The notes beneath the pieces were generated by a model. The model was given only the letters and a program-made list of their open reading frames with translations, searched no databases and was not told the DNA's origin. Positions 7,490 to 16,418 of a stretch of DNA of 64,000 nt are shown here, piece by piece. Position numbers and translations under genes: made by a program. The stretch spans positions 196,204 to 260,203 of the forward strand of contig CAJUQP010000001.1 in assembly GCA_910588245.1 (NCBI GenBank), read 5' to 3'. Source of the stretch: an uncultured Muribaculaceae bacterium. Its GTDB lineage: Bacteria; Bacteroidota; Bacteroidia; Bacteroidales; Muribaculaceae. Every line of letters begins with the position of its first letter. Position 1 is the first letter of the stretch.

Positions 7490-8836
7490 ATGGCAAAAGT
7501 AAACCGCAGATGTTTATTCGGCATAATGACATTGTTCACTTCCATATCTATTATCCACGATACGGCTACAGCTGAGAATATAGTGAGCTTCTCTGGAAAC
7601 AAACATAATCCCGTAGAAATCATTCCAGATATCGACACAGGTTTAGATGTCGTTTTTGTCTTAAGAAATACGACAGGAGTCAGCTTCACTTATCAATCGG
7701 AATCTACATCAGAAGTACGGTTTTATTCTTTCGATAATAGGGGAATTTCGTTCATGACACCGATAGATAATATCACAAAAGATAACAGAAAATATACTGT
7801 AAATATATTAAATAGTGATTCAGGATATATAATTGAAGAAGATAACAAAGTTTATCGGTTTTGGATAATTAACTATAGCGATAATCCACTGTCGATGGAA
7901 TCTATTACTCCTTCAGATTCCTCCGACTGTAATGCAACTGTGATAAAGATTTCCGGGAATGGAGCTCCCATTATATATTATACTATATTAGGACGAAGGA
8001 TGATCATCTCAAGAGAAATAGAATCTGTCTATTATACCCTTGAATTCGACAGTGAAACTTCAAGATATATACAGGTCGAGAAAAACAAATTCCTTCCGTC
8101 ATTTTCCGACAGAATAACAATCACACCCCCGGTGTATTGCAACACGACATTTTTTATAAACGGCGACAGATTTCTCCGAGAATGGGGACTCGGAATATCT
8201 TTAGAAAGTGAACCTATAATTACCAATTCGATCGAAGTACATTCCGAAGCAATACCACATATTAAAAAGGAGTATGACACTTCCAACACAATATCCGACA
8301 ACTCCGACTTTATGGGAGGATCAGCACCATTCGATGTCACATTCAAGGGCTATGCCACAGATGCCGCCACATACACTGAATGGCAATTCTCGAGTGATGA
8401 AAATTTCGAGGATATAACACATAGATTTCATGAAAGTGAGATCGATTATTCATTTACAAAAGAAGGTACAACTTTTGTAAGATTTTCGGCAAGCAACAGC
8501 GATGGTTCCTGTGAGGCAATATCCAATACTTTTCCTATATGTATTGGCACCTCAGAATTGAAGATACCAAATGCATTCTCTCCTGATGGCGATGGTATAA
8601 ACGATGTGTGGAAAGTGGCATACAGATCTCTCCTGGATTTCGAATGCTCCATATTTGATCGACATGGGCACGAGATATACCGTTTTTCAGATCCCGCCTC
8701 CGGATGGGACGGCAAAAAAAATGGTAAAACTGTCGGCCCAGGAGTCTATTTCTATATAGTGAAAGCAACCGGGGCTGATGGCAGACGTTATAAGAAGAGC
8801 GGAGATATAAACATTATCAATAGAAAAATAAACTGA
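7490..8836 (+). CDS. Secreted protein with T9SS type B sorting (gliding-motility C-terminal) domain
   Basis: The protein has about 448 residues. It starts with a signal peptide (KVNRRCLFGIMTLFTSISI) and continues with beta-rich sequence that I do not recognise. A PKD-like Ig-fold stretch at about 275-355 contains YTEWQFSSDENF and GTTFVRFSASNSDG. It ends with the CHU_C / type B sorting domain (IPNAFSPDGDGINDVWKV, IFDRHGHEIYRF, GWDGKKNGK, GVYFYIVKATG). In Bacteroidetes this C-terminal domain directs export by the type IX secretion system. An in-frame ATG at 7466 is possible, but 7490 gives a compact signal peptide. The gene is AT-rich like its two upstream neighbours. No T9SS component is in the window. 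Confidence 0.85.
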   Translation: MAKVNRRCLFGIMTLFTSISIIHDTATAENIVSFSGNKHNPVEIIPDIDTGLDVVFVLRNTTGVSFTYQSESTSEVRFYSFDNRGISFMTPIDNITKDNRKYTVNILNSDSGYIIEEDNKVYRFWIINYSDNPLSMESITPSDSSDCNATVIKISGNGAPIIYYTILGRRMIISREIESVYYTLEFDSETSRYIQVEKNKFLPSFSDRITITPPVYCNTTFFINGDRFLREWGLGISLESEPIITNSIEVHSEAIPHIKKEYDTSNTISDNSDFMGGSAPFDVTFKGYATDAATYTEWQFSSDENFEDITHRFHESEIDYSFTKEGTTFVRFSASNSDGSCEAISNTFPICIGTSELKIPNAFSPDGDGINDVWKVAYRSLLDFECSIFDRHGHEIYRFSDPASGWDGKKNGKTVGPGVYFYIVKATGADGRRYKKSGDINIINRKIN

Positions 8837-8923
8837 CAATGACCACACATAGTATTTATCGGCAATATCTGAATACAAATTCTCTCAAATTGGCACATCG
8901 ATAAACCACTACAGAAACTAAAA

Positions 8924-11830
8924 ATGGAAAATATATATTCGGCAACCGATTCCGTAGATGTTTACGGAGCTCGCGTACATAATCTAAAGAACATAGATGT
9001 CACGATACCTCATAATACGTTAAGTGTCGTGACCGGACTGAGCGGATGCGGGAAATCATCACTCGCATTCGATACAATATTCGCTGAAGGACAGAGACGT
9101 TATATCGAGACATTCTCAGCCTATGCTCGCAATATGCTTGGATCGCTTGAACGTCCTGACGTAGACAAAATCACCGGGCTTTGTCCGGTAATAAGTATTG
9201 AGCAAAAAACAGTAAACAAAAATCCCCGAAGCACTATAGGCACGACAACCGAGATTTACGACTTTTTTCGTCTTCTTTACGCACGTCTTGGCGAGGCAAG
9301 AAGCTATATATCCGGTAAGCCGATGGTAAAGTATTCGAAAGACAAGATAATATCGCTTCTTCTTGATCAATACAACGACAGGAAAATACAGATTCTTGCT
9401 CCACTTGTGAAGAACAGGAAAGGACACTACAAAGAACTTTTCGAGAATCTCCGGAAAAAAGGATACCTTAATGTGAGAATAGACGGAGTGGTAAAAGAAC
9501 TCGTCTACGGTATGAAACTCGACAGATATAAGATTCACTCGGTTGAACTTGTTGTTGACCGCCTACGGGTTAAAGACAACGACGTACAGAGACTGAGATC
9601 GACAGTAGACGAAGCGCTCCGACAAGGAGGGAAGCAGATGATGGTTCTCGATATGGAGACAGGCAGCGTGCGCCACTACAGTCAGCTCCTTATGGATTCT
9701 GAGAACGGGATATCATATCCTGAGGCCGCCCCACACAATTTTTCCTTCAATTCTCCCCAGGGGTACTGTCCGAAATGCAAGGGCCTCGGCACTGTGAATG
9801 TCATAGACGAAGACAAAGTTATTCCAGACAAACGCCTCTCAATATATGAGGGAGGTTTCGCGCCACTCGGGAAATACAAAAATTCCCTGATATTCTGGCA
9901 GCTTGAGGCTATATGCAAGTTGTACGGGAAAACACTCAGGACTCCAATCGAAGAATTACCTCAGGAAGCCATCGATGATATCATGAACGGCACTGATCAG
10001 AAACTTGATATCCAGAATGCGACACTTTCAACCACATATTATCCCGGCAATTTCGAGGGTCTGGTAAAATATATCGAGATGCAACAGACTGAAGACGCCG
10101 GTTCTTCAGCCAATAAATGGAGCGGTCAATTCTTTTCCACAGCGGTCTGTCCTGAATGCGGCGGACAACGCCTCAATAAAGTCGCCCTCAACTATTTTAT
10201 CGATAATAAAAACATTGCAGATGTCGCATCAATGGATATCTCAGAACTTTATGAATGGTCGATGTCGCTTGAAGAGAAGATAGAACCTGACAGGAGAGTA
10301 GTCGCACATGAGGTGCTCAAAGAAATCAATGGAAGACTTAGATTTCTTCTTGATGTCGGACTTGACTATCTCTCGCTCAACAGAAGCAGCGCGAGCCTGA
10401 GTGGCGGAGAGAGCCAACGCATACGGCTCGCCACTCAGATCGGTTCAAAACTGGTAAATGTGCTTTATATACTCGACGAACCCTCGATAGGACTGCATCA
10501 ACGCGACAACGTAAGGCTAATCAACAGCCTAAAACAGTTAAGGGATTCCGGCAACTCGATTATAGTCGTAGAACACGACAAAGATATTATGGAGGAGGCG
10601 GATTATATTGTCGATATTGGTCCCGGTGCTGGTCGTCATGGAGGAGAGGTGGTTTTCCAGGGCAAAGTTGCCGATCTCAAGAAAACACATACCCTGACCG
10701 CTTCCTACCTCAGCGGACAACGCTCTATCGCCATACCTGACAGAAGACGTGAAGGCAATGGGAAATATCTTGAAATAAAAGGTGCTTCCGGACATAACCT
10801 CAAATCTGTTGACCTCAAGCTTCCTTTGGGTAAATTCATATGCGTCACAGGTGTGAGCGGTAGCGGTAAATCCTCACTTATCAACGGCACACTTCATCCG
10901 CTGTTAAGCCAGAAATTCTATCGCTCGCTCCAGGAGCCTCTCCCATATCTTTCCGTGTCGGGCATTGAGAATATCGACAAGGTCGTGACAGTCGACCAAT
11001 CGCCACTCGGGCGATCTCCGCGCTCCAATCCCGCCACATATACCGGCGTATTCGCCGACATCCGCAAGCTCTTCGTAGAACTTCCCGACTCAAAAATAAG
11101 AGGATATAAACCTGGGCGTTTCTCTTTCAATGTATCGGGAGGAAGATGCGAGACATGTAAAGGAAACGGCTACCGCACCATCGAGATGAATTTCCTTCCC
11201 GATGTTCTCGTGCCCTGCGAGACATGCCACGGGAAACGATACAACCGCGAGACCCTTGAGGTCAGGTTCAAAGGGAAATCAATCGCGGATGTACTCGAGA
11301 TGACAGTAAACCAGGCTGTAGATTTTTTTGAGCATGTTCCGTCAATCTTAAAGAAAATCAAGGTACTACAGGATATAGGGCTGGGATACATCAAACTTGG
11401 ACAACCATCAAGCACTTTGAGTGGCGGCGAGAATCAAAGGGTCAAACTTGCTACCGAACTTGCAAAAAAAGACACCGGAAAGACTCTTTTCATTCTTGAC
11501 GAACCGACCACAGGTCTTCATTTCGAAGATATAAACGTTCTTCTGGCAGTTATAAACCGTCTTGCCGACAAAGGCAATACTATTGTTGTCATCGAGCATA
11601 ATCTCGACGTGATAAAGTCTGCCGACTATGTCATAGACCTCGGTCCGGAAGGAGGTAGGGACGGTGGACTTATAATAGCTCAAGGCACTCCGGAAGAAGT
11701 TGCAGAGACCAATACACATACTGCTGTATTCTTGAAAAAAGAACTTCAAGAAAGTGCCCGAAATCAGTCAACACAAACTTCCTCACGACCTCAGAAACGT
11801 CGAACTAAGCAACGTGCAGATACCGACTGA
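8924..11830 (+). CDS. uvrA: UvrA excinuclease subunit, first paralogue
   Basis: UvrA is the dimeric ABC-type ATPase that finds lesions and loads UvrB in nucleotide excision repair. Visible are Walker A GLSGCGKSS (38-46), the UvrB-interacting segment, signature LSGGESQRI (about 492), a second Walker A GVSGSGKSS (about 643), a zinc module with CETC and CETC at about 743 and 767, and the second signature LSGGENQRV (about 832). The internal CPECGG motif is present. Before CPKC at about 283 the usual first CxxC pair is missing (SYPEAAPHNFSF instead), so the first zinc finger is probably not formed. A basic low-complexity tail (KRRTKQR) closes the protein. A second uvrA lies at 24588-27389. Confidence 0.95.
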   Translation: MENIYSATDSVDVYGARVHNLKNIDVTIPHNTLSVVTGLSGCGKSSLAFDTIFAEGQRRYIETFSAYARNMLGSLERPDVDKITGLCPVISIEQKTVNKNPRSTIGTTTEIYDFFRLLYARLGEARSYISGKPMVKYSKDKIISLLLDQYNDRKIQILAPLVKNRKGHYKELFENLRKKGYLNVRIDGVVKELVYGMKLDRYKIHSVELVVDRLRVKDNDVQRLRSTVDEALRQGGKQMMVLDMETGSVRHYSQLLMDSENGISYPEAAPHNFSFNSPQGYCPKCKGLGTVNVIDEDKVIPDKRLSIYEGGFAPLGKYKNSLIFWQLEAICKLYGKTLRTPIEELPQEAIDDIMNGTDQKLDIQNATLSTTYYPGNFEGLVKYIEMQQTEDAGSSANKWSGQFFSTAVCPECGGQRLNKVALNYFIDNKNIADVASMDISELYEWSMSLEEKIEPDRRVVAHEVLKEINGRLRFLLDVGLDYLSLNRSSASLSGGESQRIRLATQIGSKLVNVLYILDEPSIGLHQRDNVRLINSLKQLRDSGNSIIVVEHDKDIMEEADYIVDIGPGAGRHGGEVVFQGKVADLKKTHTLTASYLSGQRSIAIPDRRREGNGKYLEIKGASGHNLKSVDLKLPLGKFICVTGVSGSGKSSLINGTLHPLLSQKFYRSLQEPLPYLSVSGIENIDKVVTVDQSPLGRSPRSNPATYTGVFADIRKLFVELPDSKIRGYKPGRFSFNVSGGRCETCKGNGYRTIEMNFLPDVLVPCETCHGKRYNRETLEVRFKGKSIADVLEMTVNQAVDFFEHVPSILKKIKVLQDIGLGYIKLGQPSSTLSGGENQRVKLATELAKKDTGKTLFILDEPTTGLHFEDINVLLAVINRLADKGNTIVVIEHNLDVIKSADYVIDLGPEGGRDGGLIIAQGTPEEVAETNTHTAVFLKKELQESARNQSTQTSSRPQKRRTKQRADTD

Positions 11831-11840
11831 CAAAAAACTA

Positions 11841-11882
11841 TGATAACGGCATCAGGAACATCACATCCTGGTGCCGTTATCA
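11841..11882 (+). terminator. Hairpin terminator after uvrA
   Basis: Two 17-nt arms (11841-11857 and 11866-11882) around an 8-nt loop pair fully, with one G-U wobble. The core is TGATAACGGCA with TGCCGTTATCA. It starts 10 bp after the uvrA stop. It lacks a classic T-run, but placement and strength fit a terminator. Confidence 0.65.
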
Positions 11883-12231
11883 TATGCCGGTGGTGGAATA
11901 AATACAAGAACCGTGGCTGCAATATTATATTTGTAAATAATTTGAAAAAAGAATAGCTCAGGGCTCTCCCATCTACCTCCCACTATTCACACATAATCTA
12001 TATTATGTTAAATAACATCGACTGTTTTCATTTTTCCAATATTTTTTTATTCCATCCTTATTAATTTTCATTTCTTTTTATTAAATTTGTAGCTATCAAA
12101 CCTTGATGTGCCTGTAATATATCCTACAGCTCTCATGTTTAGGCTTTTTTATTATTCAGCCTTAATATCTGCCATGTAAATTGTATGCGGCCGTCAAAAC
12201 TTGATATTATTCATTAAACATTTTTACAAAT
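11883..12231. other. Gene-free upstream region of the AlbA_2 gene
   Basis: No open frame is visible. Two -7-like sequences face the following gene: TATATTTG at 11926-11933 and TAAATTTG at 12082-12089. Neither has a TTG at 19-21 bp, so the promoter is uncertain. From 12082 the leader would be about 140 nt long. It contains AAACCTTGAT (12108) and AAAACTTGAT (12197), a loose direct repeat. Confidence 0.4.
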
Positions 12232-15200
12232 ATGCTATCTACCGAACTTAAACAAGGCCGGACATACCAGTTCGATGTTATTAAAAACAAATCATCAAGG
12301 AAATTCTATAAGATTGCAACCGACGATGGTATTGAATTTTCTTTGCAGAAATTCAAATTCCAACATGGCCTTCCCATTCCTGATTTTATAGATTGTTATG
12401 TGAAATCCACCGACCCTCTCACTCTCGGACAAGACATTTCTGTTTTCATCAAGGAGTTTTATAAGGAAGGTGAAGATTATGATTTCAAAATTAAAGCTAT
12501 AAAGACTGATATTTCAAAAGTATACGAACTGGAAGATGAGCATGATCTCTGCTTCAGGCTATATAATGCGCCAGAATCACTTTCGATAGGCAACCGCGTG
12601 AAATGTAAGGTCCTTAGGATCAGAGGGGTTAATGTAAATCTTACTTATGTAGGCACCCTGACTACAAAACTTCCGCTGGAATTCATCGATATTAAAGGAT
12701 GGCTTAACGCAGCAGGAATCTCTCCATCACTCGAAAGACTAAACATACTCGACACACAATACCGGAAACTCCTCGATTCACTACCGGAATATCATTCTTG
12801 CCTTCAGAAATATGACAGAGGTGACGCTTCATGGATAATTGAGCTTTTACATGCAACATCGTCAAACATAACTGACCGTCTCATAGAAAGTAAAGATGAC
12901 AGATGCAGACTGTCAAAGACTGTCAATCGAATGATGCTTGCGCGCCGAATTGCCTTGTATATTCTTGAAGAATCGGATTTCCTTAGAAACTGTAATGCCG
13001 ACCAAAGGCAGATCTTACAATCTAAACTGTCAGATCAGGTTGAACTGTTCGATCAATATGGACAGGCCGCCTCGAAAATTTTCAACAAAACAGACGAGGA
13101 TTATATCGATCAGATGTTTGGGCGCCTAAAGGAAGCCGGTTATCTCTACAAGCCATCACGCCAGTTCAGGATAATGATGACGATCCTTAAACTGCGTCCT
13201 GAGTTAATCAACTCCAGGATGGGCGAACTTTTCGACGCTCTGCATAACTGGGAACTTTCAAACTGGCAAAGCGAGCCATTCCGAGGCGCACTCGTGCAGC
13301 AACTCCAGATCTTCATAAAAGAGAACTCCGGATTGATAAACATGCTTCCTACCAACGACTCGGCAGACGACAACAAGACAATCATCCGTATAATTCTCGC
13401 CATAGCAGTGCAGAGCATTCTTGCCACAGATTCAGACGATGTGGATCTCCCTGTGAACCGCGCCATGCTCTACCGATACATCTCGTATCTGTATCCCCAA
13501 AACATACGTCATCTCCTCGACAAAGGGATCGACTCCATTCTCGGATTTGAAAGACCGGCAGAATTCAATTGGAACGACACGGAGCATCCTACTCTTCTGA
13601 TGCTGAAATCATCCCATCCCTACCTTGCCGGAGAAGAGAGGAATAATCTTGTAAAAACATACACCACCTCAAAAGCTTCCATAAATCTCAGGCAAGGAAA
13701 CATACATATTGTAGCCAGAGGAGCGGATCCTGAAACGACAGCCATCCCAAACACTCTTGTTGAATGGCTACATCCACGCATCTCCCTCGCAGACGATATT
13801 AAAGCGCAGATTGGCAAGAAACCGAAAGACCTCAATATCTATCGCAGACTTTGGGATGATGTGGCATGGTCGATTTTCGGTGAGGAGGAATCTGCCGGGA
13901 AAAAAATTACAAAAATTAAGCCTTATAACGGAGAGGAAGTAAGGGTATTCATTGATGATGTCAGAATACTTAATACGGGAAAGGAGAAACAACGGCTACA
14001 ATTTCATTGCACCATCTGCGATGATCTCTATTTCGGAGAAGGATGGATGCCCTGTGATTCACTGCACATGCTCGGGTGGCTGACATACCGCGACATTCCC
14101 TGCAACTATAATGGATCGCTGCGTTTTGCTCAGGACAGCAATGGTGCTCCCCTACTCTTTCCTGCCATTGTGATCATAAAAGACGATGGAATGGAATTCT
14201 CAATGAAATCACAGATAGAGGATTTTCTGCTTGAGAATTCATGGCCCGGTGAGGAAAGCGCCTGTATCGTGACACATTTCGACCGTCTCAACAATTGCTG
14301 GCTCTGCCTCTCAGAGATAGGATGCACTTATAAAGTGATATGCGATGAGACTACAGATGGACTCTCTGAGGGGATGCTTGTTAGGATAAGACACGTAGAA
14401 CCTGAACATTCAGTCGGCCTGACTCAGTTCTTCATAGGAGAGATGTCTGACAATCAGGAGAACCTTCCATTGATGATAAAGAAAGAGAACTGTCTGTCAA
14501 ACCTTATGCAAGGAATCGGGGAACCTGCCGACAATGAGATGGATATCAATTCGGAAGTCGTGGAGATAGAGGAAGTGATGTCGAGAGATGAGTTGACAGA
14601 AATCATTTACATGTATCAGAGATTCGCATATTCTGAAAAAGAATATACCATGGCGTTCAATTATCTCGGTTTTGCATCCATACTCTGCCGCATAGCTGAA
14701 AACCAGCAGCTCCTGAAAGAGATATCCACCCACATGGAACTTCTTATGCTCCTTCAGGATTTCGGAAGAAACCAGAAGGTAAATATCGAATGGCTTGAAC
14801 AATGTGAGGGAAAAGTCATATCGGCGCCTCTGCTGGAACGCCTTCACACAAGGCTGAGAATAGTGGCCAATCTCGACATGAACGAGAATGCCGAATGGCT
14901 TTGGAATCTTAGAAAAAAGCCCCGCAACGACACCGAAAGGGAACTGGCGTCGCTCGTGCTTTCCTATAATATGATGCCTCGGGAGATGGAGAAAACACGA
15001 AAAGAGGTGATGAAAGAGATCTCGACATTACTGAATGTCAACAGCACTTTCTCCGATTCCAAATATTACGGCGACGAGTCGCAGACCGTGGAATTCAAGA
15101 GTAGCCTGATATACTCCACCCACGGAGGCTCTCGGCCTGACGTCAAAGAGCAGATGTTTGAGATAGTACATACCATCTGTGGATTCATGAACGCCCGCGG

Positions 15201-16332
15201 AGGTACGCTTTTCATAGGAGTAAACGATTCTGGATATGAGAACGGGCTCAATGACGATCTGGCATACCGGGAAGCCCACGGACAGAAAGCAACCATTGAC
15301 GCGATGATTGTTGAGCTGCAGAATCATCTTGACAGGGTAATGCCAAAACATGCCAAAGACCATTGGGAAATCCAGTCAGATCCTGAATCGAAAAAAGGCG
15401 TGATAATGGTTAAGGTGCTTCCCGTGGAAGAGCCTGTGGAATACGAAGGTGTGATTTACGTAAGATCCAGCTCAACTACAAAACCGCGTCTTGACGAACA
15501 GAGGGATGAATTCATAAAGAACCGAAGCCACAACTATGCACTACTGATGAAGATATGGGGAGTTGGCGATCAGACCGCGGATTCAGGCAATCCAACGGAT
15601 GCTCTCGAGGTACCAATGCCATCAGGCGATTCCACACCACAAGAGATCGTCGACATACCGGCACCAACAGACGATAGACCCGACATGCCCCAGGATGCCA
15701 CAACGGATATCCCTGCCATATCCACAGGGAGACATCGCATGAATGTGCTACATTCCTACGAGCTTAATTTCGTGACGCCTGCCTTCTTCCTTTATTTCAA
15801 CAACGATAATACAATCGTATATTCTCCCGACGACGCTTATCTCGATTATGAACCTGGCTGCCGTCTTGCACTCGCTGTGCTTGACAGGGAAAAAGACGGA
15901 TTCCTTGTTTTATGTTATTCCGACGGAAACATCGTTAAAACTCCTCTCTCTTCCTTCTCCCTCCTTTCAGGAAGGGAAAGCCGGAATTTCCGAAATGATT
16001 CCTCACTTGATTTCGTAAATATCGCAGGAGCGGGAAACTATCTTCTAAGCGTTGTCAGGTCATCATTCGGGGCATTATTCTACAGAATTGATCCTCTGGC
16101 GGACATTGCCGAATCAGATACCCTCACAGCCTTAGGCGAGAAGGTATGCGATAATCCCTACACAATCCTTGCCCAGGAGATTATCACATCTGATAAGCTT
16201 CCCTTCTTCGATCTTGAGGCGATCGGAAAGGAGAGCCGTTTCTATGGCATACCTCTTCCTCAAGGCGATGGTACACTTACAGTACAGGAAAGAATAGATA
16301 AACTTCTAAATCCGGTAGCACATGCCGAATGA
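12232..16332 (+). CDS. Giant AlbA_2 (Schlafen-type) domain protein, otherwise unknown
   Basis: The protein has 1366 residues. Residues about 945-1085 form an AlbA_2 / Schlafen-type putative nucleic-acid-binding domain: VEFKSSLIY at about 953, CGFMNARGGTLFIGVNDSG, a helix with AMIVELQNHL, then VIYVRSSSTTKPRL. The rest is unassigned. Residues about 1-145 contain two beta-rich modules, the second with an S1/OB-like rhythm (IGNRVKCKVLRIRGVNVNL). A mostly helical region runs to about 540, followed by further beta-rich segments (about 560-760), a helical stretch (about 775-930), and a beta-rich C-terminal part (about 1170-1366) after a Pro/Asp-rich linker (PTDDRPDMPQD). No signal peptide or membrane segment is seen, so it is probably cytoplasmic. 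It stands alone, with its own terminator. Confidence 0.75.
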   Translation: MLSTELKQGRTYQFDVIKNKSSRKFYKIATDDGIEFSLQKFKFQHGLPIPDFIDCYVKSTDPLTLGQDISVFIKEFYKEGEDYDFKIKAIKTDISKVYELEDEHDLCFRLYNAPESLSIGNRVKCKVLRIRGVNVNLTYVGTLTTKLPLEFIDIKGWLNAAGISPSLERLNILDTQYRKLLDSLPEYHSCLQKYDRGDASWIIELLHATSSNITDRLIESKDDRCRLSKTVNRMMLARRIALYILEESDFLRNCNADQRQILQSKLSDQVELFDQYGQAASKIFNKTDEDYIDQMFGRLKEAGYLYKPSRQFRIMMTILKLRPELINSRMGELFDALHNWELSNWQSEPFRGALVQQLQIFIKENSGLINMLPTNDSADDNKTIIRIILAIAVQSILATDSDDVDLPVNRAMLYRYISYLYPQNIRHLLDKGIDSILGFERPAEFNWNDTEHPTLLMLKSSHPYLAGEERNNLVKTYTTSKASINLRQGNIHIVARGADPETTAIPNTLVEWLHPRISLADDIKAQIGKKPKDLNIYRRLWDDVAWSIFGEEESAGKKITKIKPYNGEEVRVFIDDVRILNTGKEKQRLQFHCTICDDLYFGEGWMPCDSLHMLGWLTYRDIPCNYNGSLRFAQDSNGAPLLFPAIVIIKDDGMEFSMKSQIEDFLLENSWPGEESACIVTHFDRLNNCWLCLSEIGCTYKVICDETTDGLSEGMLVRIRHVEPEHSVGLTQFFIGEMSDNQENLPLMIKKENCLSNLMQGIGEPADNEMDINSEVVEIEEVMSRDELTEIIYMYQRFAYSEKEYTMAFNYLGFASILCRIAENQQLLKEISTHMELLMLLQDFGRNQKVNIEWLEQCEGKVISAPLLERLHTRLRIVANLDMNENAEWLWNLRKKPRNDTERELASLVLSYNMMPREMEKTRKEVMKEISTLLNVNSTFSDSKYYGDESQTVEFKSSLIYSTHGGSRPDVKEQMFEIVHTICGFMNARGGTLFIGVNDSGYENGLNDDLAYREAHGQKATIDAMIVELQNHLDRVMPKHAKDHWEIQSDPESKKGVIMVKVLPVEEPVEYEGVIYVRSSSTTKPRLDEQRDEFIKNRSHNYALLMKIWGVGDQTADSGNPTDALEVPMPSGDSTPQEIVDIPAPTDDRPDMPQDATTDIPAISTGRHRMNVLHSYELNFVTPAFFLYFNNDNTIVYSPDDAYLDYEPGCRLALAVLDREKDGFLVLCYSDGNIVKTPLSSFSLLSGRESRNFRNDSSLDFVNIAGAGNYLLSVVRSSFGALFYRIDPLADIAESDTLTALGEKVCDNPYTILAQEIITSDKLPFFDLEAIGKESRFYGIPLPQGDGTLTVQERIDKLLNPVAHAE

Positions 16333-16340
16333 CCTGCAAC

Positions 16341-16403
16341 GATATAAAAAAACAATGATCCGGCACTGCTTGCGCTTAGAGTGCCGGATCATTGTTTTAT
16401 ATC
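16341..16403. terminator. Bidirectional terminator between the AlbA_2 and MurF-like genes
   Basis: AACAATGATCCGGCACT (16351-16367) and AGTGCCGGATCATTGTT (16380-16396) are a perfect 17-bp stem. It is flanked by an A-run on the left and TTTATAT on the right that extend the pairing. It sits between two convergent genes and can serve both. Confidence 0.9.
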
Positions 16404-16418
16404 CAGAGGGTTGCCTCG

